Of a stretch of 64,000 bases of DNA, positions 40,366-49,412 are shown in pieces. A program made the position numbers and the translations under genes. Within the stretch, counting starts at the first letter, position 1, and each line of letters opens with the position of its first letter. The notes beneath the pieces are model-generated. The model ran no database searches. It had not been told where the DNA came from and saw only the letters and a program-made list of their open reading frames with translations. Source of the stretch: Algoriphagus sp. (GTDB lineage Bacteria; Bacteroidota; Bacteroidia; Cytophagales; Cyclobacteriaceae); the NCBI RefSeq assembly GCF_030694375.1, contig NZ_JAUXYL010000049.1:186001-250000 (forward strand), given 5' to 3'.

Positions 40366-41158
40366 AATCAAAGTTGGTATTGCTTTATCCGGAGGAGGAG
40401 TTCGGGGAATCTCGCATTTAGGTGTATTAAGAGCGCTGAATGAAGTCGGTATTGTGCCGGCGAAAATTTCTGGAACCTCCGCAGGAGCTATAGTCGGGGC
40501 GATGTATTGTCAAGGTTATCAGCCAGAAGAGATACTCAGGATTATTGTAGAGACGAATTATTTCAAATTTATGCGTCCAGCAATATCCTGGAACGGGATT
40601 TTGAAAATGGAAAGTATAGGTTCGCTGTATAAAACCTACCTTCCTCACAATGACTTTGCCCAACTCAAAACTCCACTTGCAGTAGCAGCTACTGATATTC
40701 AAAAAGGCAAAGTGGTCTATTTCGATGAGGGAGAATTGATCAAGCCGATCATGGCTTCCAGCAGCATTCCGGGGATGTTTGAACCCATTAAGATTGACAA
40801 CAAATTTCTTGTCGATGGAGGCGTGCTAAACAACCTCCCGGTTGAGCCATTGGAGGGGATTTGTGATTATGTCATCGGAGTCAACTGCAATCATCTTCCA
40901 GAAGAAAGCAATATCAGTAACATGAAAAAATTGATCGAACGTGCGGTGATCATGTCTATGAATTATAATGTTTACAGCCGCAAAGCAAAGTGTGATTTCT
41001 TTATAGAAGCACCGGGACTTGGTAAATATGGAGTTTTTGACATCAAAAAAGCTCCCGAACTCTTCCAGGCGGGATACGACCAAACCATGCGGGTGATTCA
41101 AGAAAACCCGGGTTTATTAGAATTGGCAAATTCCAGCGCTAAACAGTTATCGGTATGA
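40355..41158 (+). CDS. Patatin-like phospholipase (cytosolic)
   Basis: This encodes 267 residues with the patatin signatures: oxyanion loop GIALSGGGVRGISHLGVLRA, nucleophile Ser in GTSAGAIVGAM (about residue 43) and catalytic Asp in LVDGGVLNNLP (about residue 155). No signal peptide or BamA-like barrel is fused, so it is the small intracellular RssA-like type that hydrolyses acyl esters of phospholipids. The start overlaps the MBL gene by 11 bp and its stop overlaps the PlsC gene by 4 bp, forming a tight three-gene operon. Confidence 0.93.
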   Translation: MKSKIKVGIALSGGGVRGISHLGVLRALNEVGIVPAKISGTSAGAIVGAMYCQGYQPEEILRIIVETNYFKFMRPAISWNGILKMESIGSLYKTYLPHNDFAQLKTPLAVAATDIQKGKVVYFDEGELIKPIMASSSIPGMFEPIKIDNKFLVDGGVLNNLPVEPLEGICDYVIGVNCNHLPEESNISNMKKLIERAVIMSMNYNVYSRKAKCDFFIEAPGLGKYGVFDIKKAPELFQAGYDQTMRVIQENPGLLELANSSAKQLSV

Positions 41159-41715
41159 TGAAGGCAATTTCCAGATTCGTTTTTTGGATTTCAGGTTGGT
41201 CGTTGAATGATCAATGGCCTGATGGACTGAAAAAGGCGGTTTTAATCGCTATTCCACATACGTCCAATTGGGATATTCTCTATGCACGTGCCGCTTTTTT
41301 TCTGATGGATATTCCTGTCCGCTTCACTATAAAAAAAGAAGTGATGGTTGGTCCTTTAGGATGGTTGTTGCGAGGCTTGGGAGCTATTGCCATTGATAGA
41401 AAACGAGTACCGGGTGGTAGGCAACAAACCTATACAGAGGCGATGGTTAACATGCTGAATGCTCGTGATGAACTGGTGGTGATGGTGACTCCTGAAGGAA
41501 CTCGGAGTGCTGTAAAAAAATGGAAATCAGGTTTTTATCACATCGCACTTGGAGCAAATGTTCCAATTGTTGTGGGGTATTTGGATTACAAAAAGAAGGA
41601 AGCCGGGATAGGTCCCTGTATTTACCCTACCGGCGATATGGATGGCCAAATTGAAGAATTAAAGGCATTTGGTCGAACCGTCACAGGAAGGCATCCGGAG
41701 AAAGGGATTATTTGA
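41155..41715 (+). CDS. 1-acyl-sn-glycerol-3-phosphate acyltransferase-like (PlsC family)
   Basis: The 186-residue protein has the PlsC-family acceptor motif as PHTSNWDILYA (a spacing variant of HX4D: His then NWD), the glycine-rich GWLLRGLGAIAIDRKR and the third block VTPEGTRSA. These residues bind the glycerol phosphate and catalyse acyl transfer from acyl-ACP or acyl-CoA at the membrane. The HTSNWD form is typical of a subgroup whose acceptor may not be lysophosphatidate. As the third gene of a unit with a patatin it may re-acylate the products of that phospholipase. A strong terminator follows. Confidence 0.9.
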   Translation: MMKAISRFVFWISGWSLNDQWPDGLKKAVLIAIPHTSNWDILYARAAFFLMDIPVRFTIKKEVMVGPLGWLLRGLGAIAIDRKRVPGGRQQTYTEAMVNMLNARDELVVMVTPEGTRSAVKKWKSGFYHIALGANVPIVVGYLDYKKKEAGIGPCIYPTGDMDGQIEELKAFGRTVTGRHPEKGII

Positions 41716-41739
41716 TTTTTGCTTTACATATTACATGAA

Positions 41740-41786
41740 GAGGGCTGGATTGATGAAGGGTAATTCATCAATCCAGCCCTCGGTTT
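41740..41786. terminator. Strong terminator between PlsC and trpS
   Basis: GAGGGCTGGATTGATGA (41740-41756) and TCATCAATCCAGCCCTC (41765-41781) form a perfect 17-bp stem with an 8-nt loop. A T-run follows on the plus strand (41783-41788). It serves the plus operon; the trpS gene ends on the other side. Confidence 0.93.
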
Positions 41787-41838
41787 TTCATTTATTTTGA
41801 ACCCGAAATAATAATCACATCATTGCACAAAATGTCTT

Positions 41839-42813
41839 TTACCTGAATCCAAGCTTTTTTCTGACTCGGTTTAAAAGCTCAAAAGCGACTGTTTTTGCTT
41901 TTTCTTCACCTGCCGAGAGTCTTTTTTCGATTTCAGCGGGATTGTTCATAAAGAAATTAAAAGTCTCTCGCTCTTTAGCATACTTACTTAGGATCAATTC
42001 CATAAATTCCTTTTTGGCATGACCATATCCATAATTACCGCCCAGATAATTGGCCCGCATCTGTTCTGTCTGACCCTTGTCGGCCAAAAGACTGTAGAGC
42101 TTGAATACATTGCATGTATCCGGATCTTTGGGTTCTTCGAGTGGTGTACTGTCAGTGACGATGCTGTTAACATTTTTCTTCAATTCCTTTTCGAGTAGGA
42201 AAATGTCGATGTAATTATTATAAGACTTACTCATTTTTTGACCGTCAGTTCCCGGAATTATCATCACCTCTTCACTGATTCGAGCCTCAGGGATTACCAG
42301 AATTTCTTCCTCCATGATCCGGTTGAAAGTGGTTGCGATGTCCCGAGTCATTTCCAGGTGTTGTAGCTGATCCTTTCCCACCGGAACCAGATTAGCGGAA
42401 TAGAGCAAAATATCGGAAGCCATCAATACCGGATAGGTGAAAAGGCCGGCATTTACATCGGCAAGCCGTGACGCTTTATCCTTGAAGCTATGTGCATTGG
42501 CAAGCATGGGATATGGCGCAAAGCAGTTGAGATACCAGGTGAGTTCAGTTACTTCCGGAATATGAGATTGGCGATAAAAAGTCGTTTTTTCTATATCTAA
42601 TCCAAAAGCCAACCAAGCAGCAGCCACCGCCATAGTGTTTTGTTTACGCAGGTTTCCGTCTTTGCTGGAAGTAAGTGAGTGAAAGTCTGCAATAAAAATG
42701 AAGGCTTCTTCCTTATTTTGATTGATCAATTCGATTGCAGGAACTATTGCTCCTAAAATGTTGCCCAAATGTGGGCGTCCGGAGCTTTGAATGCCAGTAA
42801 GAACTCTTGCCAT
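41839..42813 (-). CDS. trpS: Tryptophanyl-tRNA synthetase
   Basis: A 324-residue class I synthetase with the nucleotide motifs as SSGRPHLGNILGA (HIGH position) near residue 10-22 and DGQKMSKSYNNYI (KMSKS) near 195. Further TrpRS blocks are FIADFHSLTS, YPVLMASDILLY, LVPVGKDQLQHLEMTRDIA. The length is normal for the bacterial enzyme. It charges tRNA-Trp in the cytosol and is essential unless a second copy exists. It is divergent from the DUF1573 gene with a 70-bp gap that must contain both promoters. Confidence 0.98.
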   Translation of the reverse strand: MARVLTGIQSSGRPHLGNILGAIVPAIELINQNKEEAFIFIADFHSLTSSKDGNLRKQNTMAVAAAWLAFGLDIEKTTFYRQSHIPEVTELTWYLNCFAPYPMLANAHSFKDKASRLADVNAGLFTYPVLMASDILLYSANLVPVGKDQLQHLEMTRDIATTFNRIMEEEILVIPEARISEEVMIIPGTDGQKMSKSYNNYIDIFLLEKELKKNVNSIVTDSTPLEEPKDPDTCNVFKLYSLLADKGQTEQMRANYLGGNYGYGHAKKEFMELILSKYAKERETFNFFMNNPAEIEKRLSAGEEKAKTVAFELLNRVRKKLGFR

Positions 42814-42883
42814 TTGCTTTATTTTGGCGCAAATTAAGCAAATTGAGCTATAATTGAGGCGAAATTATGCGTTAATTGCAGGT

Positions 42884-43981
42884 ATGATCCGCTTTGCTAC
42901 AGCCCCATTAATTATTCTGGTTTTGTTTTTTTTCCCGATTTGGTCTTTTGCTCAGTCCACTGGTGGGCCCAAGTTGATTTGGAAAGTTAATCGACTTGAC
43001 CTCGGTACTATTTTAGAGGAACAAGGGCTCCAAAAAGGCATTTTTGAATTTTCGAATACGCAGGATTCACTTTTTTACATCACCGATGTCTGGTCCGAAT
43101 GTGGATGCACCACAGTAGAATACACCCTGGATTCTCTGGAATTGGGGGAATCCGGAAAGTTAATTATCTCCTTCGATCCAACTTCTGCGGCGGGTTTTTT
43201 TTCAAAATTGATCGTAGTAAAAGGGAATCTAAGCGGCGTTCAGGATTCTCTTTATCTGGAAGGGATTTCAGTTCCTTATCCAAGTGATATCAAAAGGGCT
43301 TACCCAGTGGTACAAGGTGACCTGGGTTTTCGATTGAAAAAGGTCAATATGGGTGATGTATTTGATAACGAGCCAAAAATAAAATACGTCGAGTTTTTCA
43401 ACATGGGAGATCAATTGCTTGATAAGGGGGCATTTCGATCCCAAACACCTCCCCATATCCAAATCTCACAAGTGCAACAATTTGTGAGACCCCAGGAAAG
43501 AGGATTACTGATGATTCGCTATGATGGGAAAATCCGTAATGATCTGGGGTACTTTGAAGATCAAGTTCCGGTCAGTTGGGAGAATATTCCTGGTTCAGAG
43601 GTTAAATTAGACCTCATTGCCGATTTATTTGAATATTTCCCACCTATCCAAAAGAGCAATCTGAATGATGTCCCCCAACTTTTCATCGGACAGAAAGAAA
43701 TCGATCTAAGAGAAATCAGCTCAAAAACCTTGGCCAGAAGGTCTGTGACCTTTACGAATAAGGGGCGTCAAACGCTTGAAATCAGGAAAATTGAGGGGAA
43801 TTGTGAATGTTTGAAGATAGAAGTGCCAAAATCCAGTCTAGCCCCTGGTGAAAGCATGGAATTGTCTTTGACGCTAGATCCGATAGGGAGAAAAGGGATT
43901 GACCAACGAAATATTTATATTTTTTCAAACGACCCTTTAAATCCCGTTCAATTGATCGTTATGAAGAGTAGGATTGAGTAA
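42884..43981 (+). CDS. DUF1573 protein with two Ig-like domains
   Basis: This encodes 365 residues from the ATG at 42884. An upstream TTG start (42854) adds ten polar residues before the signal peptide (TAPLIILVLFFFPIWSFAQ) and is less likely. Two DUF1573 domains are visible, the first near residues 45-110 (SECGCTTVEYTLDSLELGES) and the second near 285-365 (EGNCECLKIEVPKSSLAPGE, IFSNDPLNPVQLIVMKSRIE). Each begins with the typical Cys-containing C-G/E-C and GE(S/M) turns of ASH/MSP-like beta sandwiches. They are common in secreted Bacteroidota proteins; function is unknown, probably binding or structural in the periplasm. Confidence 0.88.
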   Translation: MIRFATAPLIILVLFFFPIWSFAQSTGGPKLIWKVNRLDLGTILEEQGLQKGIFEFSNTQDSLFYITDVWSECGCTTVEYTLDSLELGESGKLIISFDPTSAAGFFSKLIVVKGNLSGVQDSLYLEGISVPYPSDIKRAYPVVQGDLGFRLKKVNMGDVFDNEPKIKYVEFFNMGDQLLDKGAFRSQTPPHIQISQVQQFVRPQERGLLMIRYDGKIRNDLGYFEDQVPVSWENIPGSEVKLDLIADLFEYFPPIQKSNLNDVPQLFIGQKEIDLREISSKTLARRSVTFTNKGRQTLEIRKIEGNCECLKIEVPKSSLAPGESMELSLTLDPIGRKGIDQRNIYIFSNDPLNPVQLIVMKSRIE

Positions 43982-44073
43982 TTTTTCAAGGAATTATTCA
44001 TTTAAATTTATATCTATTGATAAAGGTGAATTTTTTTGAACAATTTTATAATAAACCATTTTAATTGGGCAAG

Positions 44074-47000
44074 ATGAAAAGGCTGATTTTCTTAATTTTC
44101 TTGGTAATAAGTGTTTATAATGAATCTTTATGTGGGAAAAAGTACTCATCTCCCACAGGTTCTCAAACTAATAAAGGAGTTACCCAAGTTGACTCTTGGA
44201 GTCTGGATTTCGCATTAAGTGGTTCTGCACCTCTTTTTGCCGGTGATACTTTAGTAATGCTTGATGGGATTTATGAAGGAAATTTCACCAGTAATCTGAC
44301 TGGATCTCCTGGAAAACCGATTGTAATACTTGCCCTGAATCAGGGAAAAGCAATTATTGATGTGGGAAAAAAAAGAACTACCGGATCAGGAATTACAATT
44401 AACGGGTCATATACTTGGTTTGTAGGAATTCATTTGACTTCCTCATCCCTAATCAGAAAATCAGACGCTTCAAATGGTTTTCCCGCAATTCCTTACGAAT
44501 CAGGAATTAGTGTTTTTGGTGACAATAATAAAATCATAAATTGTTGGATTTATGATGTGGTTGGAGGTGGGTTGGAGCTTTGGCGATCCGGGCTGAATCT
44601 TGAAGTTTACGGTTGTGTGATTTTTAACAATGGATCCCAAGATGTTAGCAGAGGCACGGGGCATGGAATGTATATCCAACATGACCAAACTGATCAACCG
44701 AAAATAATTGAAAACAATTTTATCTTCCAGAATGCCTCACAGGGAATTAATATCTTCACAACAAATCCTGCCAATAAAGGTGTTATAGTAAAGCGGAATG
44801 TGTCTTTCAATACAGGAGTAATTGCAACATTTGATCCATTTTTATTCCGGCCCCCGCACAACCTAACTATTGGGTCTCAGAACAATATTAGTTCTGACAT
44901 GGAAGTTAGATCTAACCTGTTTTATTCGGATTTGCAGGGAGGAAGGCTTGCTACAAATGATGTCAGTAATGTGACATTGGGTAGAAACTATTCTCCAAAT
45001 CAGGACATTTCATTTGATGACAACATAGTATTCGGGGGGCGAAATCAGGTAGAATTTCAGCCTTTGGATGGCTTAAGTTTTCAAAGAAATAAGCTTTTAA
45101 ACGTCCATGGAAGTTTTTTTGCTTTTCTAGGTAATTCCTCCTCATTCCCAAATTCCATTTGGGATTCAAATGTTTATAGCAATATTGCCAATACGGACAA
45201 GCCATTCCAAGGCTTGAATTTCTCACAATGGCAGAGCGATTTTTTTCCTTTTGACAACACAAGTAGCTATTCCATCTATCCTACTAAAACTCGGGAAGTT
45301 TTAATCACACAGAACAAGTATAACCCTTTCCAATTTCATATAAGTATTTTGAGTTTTACTGGTTCGGAACTGATCGAACTAGACTTCTCCGATTTCTCGG
45401 AATTCAAGGATGTTGCTTATGAAATCAGCGATTTTCAAAACCCTTTTGATCCGAGTCAGAAAGTTTCAAGTACTTTTGATGGGGCCTCTATTAGATTTCC
45501 TATGAACTGGACAAAGTCACTTCAGCCAAAGGGAAATATGCCATTTCAAGCAGTACATACAGATTTGAGTTTTGGTACTTTTTTACTTGTTTTTGAAAGA
45601 GGAGAGGATGTGCCGGTTGTATTTCCTGGGGTGAAAGATTCAGTTGCACTCTATCTAAATGAAGAGGGAAAGGCATTCCTTACTTCAAATGATTTTTTGG
45701 TTAATCCACCTTCAGAGCCTTTTACATTTGTTTCCTCCGGTGGATTTGAGTTTTCATGTTCCAATATTGGAACTACTCTGATTAGCATTACATCGAAAAA
45801 TACCAGAACAGGAGAGGAGCAAATTGATCAAACGCTGGTTTGGGTGTTTGATACAATTCCTCCCTATTTTGATGCTGCTAACGCGACGTTTTTGTTTGAC
45901 CCTGTAGTTGGGAAAGTGTCATTTTCGATTGCTGATTTTGATGTAATCGATTTTAAAGATAATTGCGCAAAAAATTGGAATATCATGCAAAGTAGATTTG
46001 AAGTGACTTGTGCTGATATTTATGAGAATCTAGAGATGCCAGTATGGGAATTTCCTGTGGATTTAATTTCAACAGATCCATCTGGAAACTCATTTTCACG
46101 GAGAGTTAAGGTGATTATAGGTAATGTAATCGAATCCCAAAAGGTGTCTATTACTTCGCTGGATCCATTAATTGATGATGGAACTTCGATTCTAAGGCTT
46201 GGGAATGAGTTGGAATACCAAGTCTTGGAATGGACTAAAAATGGAGTCGTTATTTCAGGACAGAATGAAAAAGAAATTTCTATAAGCAGTTCGGGAAGAT
46301 ATCAGGCTAAACTGCTTTTGTCTACGGGTTGCATGGTAGAATCCAGCCTAATTATCTATGAGGACCCCAATTTGCCTTCTGGCTATCGAGACGATGTCAC
46401 ACTGATTTTGGATGGATCCGGTAAATCAACTTTAACTCTGAAAGATGTATTTGGAGTGACTGAGGGAATTGCGAATGAAGTGATTTTTGGTCAAACAGAG
46501 TTTAACTGTAGCGACCTTGGAACAAAAAAAGTAAAAATCACGCTCAAGTATCAATCATCTCCGTTAAACCTTAGTCAAAATTATAGTGAAGAGTTTTGGA
46601 TCAATGTGATTGTTAAAGATACAACTGCTCCTGTTTTTGAGGAAATGTATACCCCAGTTAATTTCAATTTTGATTTGTCTGTTGGTGAATTGATTTTAGA
46701 TCCAAAAAATTTTTTCAAAACTTTACCTCAAGATAACTGTGGATCGGATTTTATAAAAATTCAACTTAGTCAATCCAAAATTACCTGTGCAGATGTCGAT
46801 TCTGAAAAAATTAGTTATCCTGTGACCTTTCAGATTTCAGTTTCGGATGCTTCGGGTAATTCAAGGGCATTTCCGGCGACTGCTAATCTAAACATAGTGG
46901 AGTCTGTGAAAGTATCCCTAACCAAAAAGGGAGTTTTTAATGTAGGAGGTACCGTTGAGTTGACACTCGGAAATGAACTGGATTACACTGTATTGGAATG

Positions 47001-48357
47001 GAGGAAAAATTCAAACTTAATCCTTGAACAGGTTGGTAAATCTCTTATTGTTTCTGAACCCGGTATATATTCAGCTTGGTTAAAGTTGGCTAATGGTTGT
47101 CCAGTTTCCTCAGTAACTATTGAGGTTACTGAATCAGATACTTCATATCCGCTAATTAAGGAATCTATCGAACTAATTCTTGATGAATCAGGAAAAGCAG
47201 ATCTAACACCCGAAAATGTTTTCGTAAACTGGCCCCTCTCAGATCCAAACCTTGAAATCACACTGGATCCCAAGAGTTTCACCTGCGATAACATCGGGGA
47301 AAAAACAGTAAAAATTCTCATAAAAAGTCAGTCTGGACAAACTTGGGAAAAAATCATCAAGGTCCTTGTAAAAGACCAAAGTCCACCAGTATTGGTGCCG
47401 AAGAACATAAACTTGGAACTGGATGTGACAAAAGGAGTAGTGGAAATAAGCCCTGAAATGCTTTTAGCCGAGTTTGGTGATAATTGCAGCATCAAGTCCC
47501 TGACGATTAACAAAAACCGATTTACCTGTGAAGATCTTGGGAAGGAATTTTCAGTAGCTATTCGTGCTGAAGATAAATCCAAGAATGTAACGGAGGCCGT
47601 GGCAAAAGTCTCAATAGTCAGGAAGGAAGCTGAAAAGGTGGTTATTTCAGGGCCAACTTCTTTCTGCAAAGGGGAAAAAGGAGTTTTGGAACTCAGTTCT
47701 TCTCTTCCCTTCGAAGTTGTTCGATGGAGAAGAAACGGAGCTGAAATTCAGGGACAAACCGGAAAAAAACTGGAAGTTTCTGAGTCCGGGATCTATCATG
47801 CGGTGATCCGGTATCCGGGTGGATGCTTATCCGAATCCAAAGATTTTGAGGTAAAAGTTAATCCGCTTCCGGAAGGTGAAATCAAAGTGGATGGAAATAT
47901 TCTCCGAGCGCCTGAAGGTAATTTTACTTATCAGTGGTATAGAAATGGAGAGAAACTGGAAGGAAAAACCACCCGAACTTACACAGCGGAATTGATGGGG
48001 GAATATGCAGTGGAATTGACTTCATCGGCGGCTTGTAAGGCCCTCTTGAAATCCGTGACCTTGACTATCTCGGGAATCTTTGGAACACTTGTAAATCAAG
48101 CCTTGAATTTGAAAATTTATCCTAACCCAGCCTCTTCAAGGGTACTAATTGAGTTTCCGGACGGCGTTTTAGCAGCCAAGCCGTCAATTTCAGTTTATTC
48201 CTCTGAGGGAAAAAATGTCACCGAAATGGTTCAGATCATTGTGCTCAATGATACGGATGCAGAGATCCGTTTGAACCGAATAACAAAAGGCACGTACCTG
48301 ATATGGGCCATTGGCACAGATCAGAAAACCTATTTTGGAAAATTAATAGTTTTATAA
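44074..48357 (+). CDS. Large T9SS-secreted protein: beta-helix plus threefold repeat
   Basis: This encodes 1427 residues, from ATG 44074 (a TTG 9 bp earlier is in frame). After a signal peptide (MKRLIFLIFLVISVYNESLC) comes a right-handed beta-helix region (to about 400; LNQGKAIIDVGKKRTTGSGI, VIFNNGSQDVSRGTGHGMYI), as in pectate lyases and chondroitinase B. Three copies of a module of about 250 residues follow, starting near 45629, 46381 and 47149 (VALYLNEEGKAFLTSND, VTLILDGSGKSTLTLKD, IELILDESGKADLTPEN). Each contains D(T/Q)(I/T/S)(P/A)P and a DNC element. The end (LKIYPNPASSRVLIEFPDG) is a T9SS sorting domain. It is probably surface-exposed, with a glycan-binding or lyase role. Confidence 0.9.
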   Translation: MKRLIFLIFLVISVYNESLCGKKYSSPTGSQTNKGVTQVDSWSLDFALSGSAPLFAGDTLVMLDGIYEGNFTSNLTGSPGKPIVILALNQGKAIIDVGKKRTTGSGITINGSYTWFVGIHLTSSSLIRKSDASNGFPAIPYESGISVFGDNNKIINCWIYDVVGGGLELWRSGLNLEVYGCVIFNNGSQDVSRGTGHGMYIQHDQTDQPKIIENNFIFQNASQGINIFTTNPANKGVIVKRNVSFNTGVIATFDPFLFRPPHNLTIGSQNNISSDMEVRSNLFYSDLQGGRLATNDVSNVTLGRNYSPNQDISFDDNIVFGGRNQVEFQPLDGLSFQRNKLLNVHGSFFAFLGNSSSFPNSIWDSNVYSNIANTDKPFQGLNFSQWQSDFFPFDNTSSYSIYPTKTREVLITQNKYNPFQFHISILSFTGSELIELDFSDFSEFKDVAYEISDFQNPFDPSQKVSSTFDGASIRFPMNWTKSLQPKGNMPFQAVHTDLSFGTFLLVFERGEDVPVVFPGVKDSVALYLNEEGKAFLTSNDFLVNPPSEPFTFVSSGGFEFSCSNIGTTLISITSKNTRTGEEQIDQTLVWVFDTIPPYFDAANATFLFDPVVGKVSFSIADFDVIDFKDNCAKNWNIMQSRFEVTCADIYENLEMPVWEFPVDLISTDPSGNSFSRRVKVIIGNVIESQKVSITSLDPLIDDGTSILRLGNELEYQVLEWTKNGVVISGQNEKEISISSSGRYQAKLLLSTGCMVESSLIIYEDPNLPSGYRDDVTLILDGSGKSTLTLKDVFGVTEGIANEVIFGQTEFNCSDLGTKKVKITLKYQSSPLNLSQNYSEEFWINVIVKDTTAPVFEEMYTPVNFNFDLSVGELILDPKNFFKTLPQDNCGSDFIKIQLSQSKITCADVDSEKISYPVTFQISVSDASGNSRAFPATANLNIVESVKVSLTKKGVFNVGGTVELTLGNELDYTVLEWRKNSNLILEQVGKSLIVSEPGIYSAWLKLANGCPVSSVTIEVTESDTSYPLIKESIELILDESGKADLTPENVFVNWPLSDPNLEITLDPKSFTCDNIGEKTVKILIKSQSGQTWEKIIKVLVKDQSPPVLVPKNINLELDVTKGVVEISPEMLLAEFGDNCSIKSLTINKNRFTCEDLGKEFSVAIRAEDKSKNVTEAVAKVSIVRKEAEKVVISGPTSFCKGEKGVLELSSSLPFEVVRWRRNGAEIQGQTGKKLEVSESGIYHAVIRYPGGCLSESKDFEVKVNPLPEGEIKVDGNILRAPEGNFTYQWYRNGEKLEGKTTRTYTAELMGEYAVELTSSAACKALLKSVTLTISGIFGTLVNQALNLKIYPNPASSRVLIEFPDGVLAAKPSISVYSSEGKNVTEMVQIIVLNDTDAEIRLNRITKGTYLIWAIGTDQKTYFGKLIVL

Positions 48358-48371
48358 ATTAATCCTATACA

Positions 48372-49241
48372 ATGAAGAACCTTTCTTTTTCGATTATCCT
48401 ATGTTTTACTTTTCTCTATGCTTCACATGCACAAACCATCCCTTTTTCGAAAGGAAGGATTGCAATCAGTTCTGATGGAAATGAACATGATGAGGACGAT
48501 TGGGCGGCAACTCCGATGAGTCTTGCCTTACTTGCCGCAAGAGGTCTTCAGGATCAGTTGGTGGTCTATACCTTCAGTGACCATACCTGGGGATCCAATA
48601 AAGAGAAACCCGGTGCCGATGCACAAATGCGGGAAAGTGCCTTCATCGGGGGCCGTAAATTTGGATTCAAAAAAACCAAGTTTATCGAAGCAGTGGCTGC
48701 CCCTAATTTCGCAGTCATAGAACTGACCAAGCAGATCAATAAAAGTTCGGTCAAAGATCCATTGACAATACTAGCTGCTGGCCCCATGAATATTATCGGT
48801 GATGCGCTCAATGAGGCAGACTCTGTCAAACTGAAGCATGTGCGCTTGATTTCGCATTCTACCTGGAACGACGAACATGCAGATAATCCCTACGAGTGGG
48901 AAACCCATAAAGGATGGACCTGGGCCAAAATCGAGGAGTCATTTGCGAAAAAAGGACTTCAGTTGGACCACATCACCGATCAGAATGGGGGATCAGATTA
49001 CGAAGGATTAAAGACAAGTTTAAGTAAGTATGATTGGCTGAAAAACTCTTCCAAAAAAGACGATAAGCCTTTTCAGAAAGGCTCATGGGACTGGTTATAC
49101 TCCAGGTTGGAAGCCGCGCAAAAAGGAGAGGAGTTTGATCCTTCTGATGCAGGGATGGTTATTTATCTCTTGACCGGAAAGCAAAAAACCAGTCCCGAAG
49201 ATTTGAGAGAGATTCTTGAGAATCCGGGGAAGATGAAGTAG
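48372..49241 (+). CDS. Exported nucleoside-hydrolase-like protein
   Basis: The 289-residue protein has a signal peptide (FSIILCFTFLYASHAQT) and then AISSDGNEHDEDDWAATPMS, which resembles the DTDxxxDD metal motif of inosine-uridine nucleoside hydrolases, and LTILAAGPMNIIGDALNEAD, which matches their AxGPLTNIA block. Key aspartates are shifted (SDGNEHDEDDW), so nucleoside hydrolysis is uncertain. Relatives in marine Bacteroidota lie beside polysaccharide enzymes. It follows the large T9SS protein by 14 bp and is very probably co-transcribed with it. A periplasmic sugar or nucleoside hydrolase is a reasonable guess. Confidence 0.75.
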   Translation: MKNLSFSIILCFTFLYASHAQTIPFSKGRIAISSDGNEHDEDDWAATPMSLALLAARGLQDQLVVYTFSDHTWGSNKEKPGADAQMRESAFIGGRKFGFKKTKFIEAVAAPNFAVIELTKQINKSSVKDPLTILAAGPMNIIGDALNEADSVKLKHVRLISHSTWNDEHADNPYEWETHKGWTWAKIEESFAKKGLQLDHITDQNGGSDYEGLKTSLSKYDWLKNSSKKDDKPFQKGSWDWLYSRLEAAQKGEEFDPSDAGMVIYLLTGKQKTSPEDLREILENPGKMK

Positions 49242-49412
49242 AGTTGGGAGACGGAAGACCGGAGACGGGAGATTGAAAACGTTATTGGCAAAGTGAGTGT
49301 CACCACTCACTTTTAATTTAAAATCGAAGACACTCATCGGGTCGAACTCTTCAACCAAACTCACGCTGACCCAAATCTTCCAATTTTCCAATTTTAAAAT
49401 CTTCCAATCCTA
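49242..49412. repeat. Degenerate simple repeats in a convergent gap
   Basis: The gap holds two low-complexity tracts: GGGAGACGGAAGACCGGAGA and continuation at 49246-49273, and TTCCAATTTTCCAATTTTAA with continuation at 49377-49410. Both have an imperfect short period (8-10 bp). No terminator stem is evident here. Similar tracts occur at other gene borders in this window. Confidence 0.6.
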
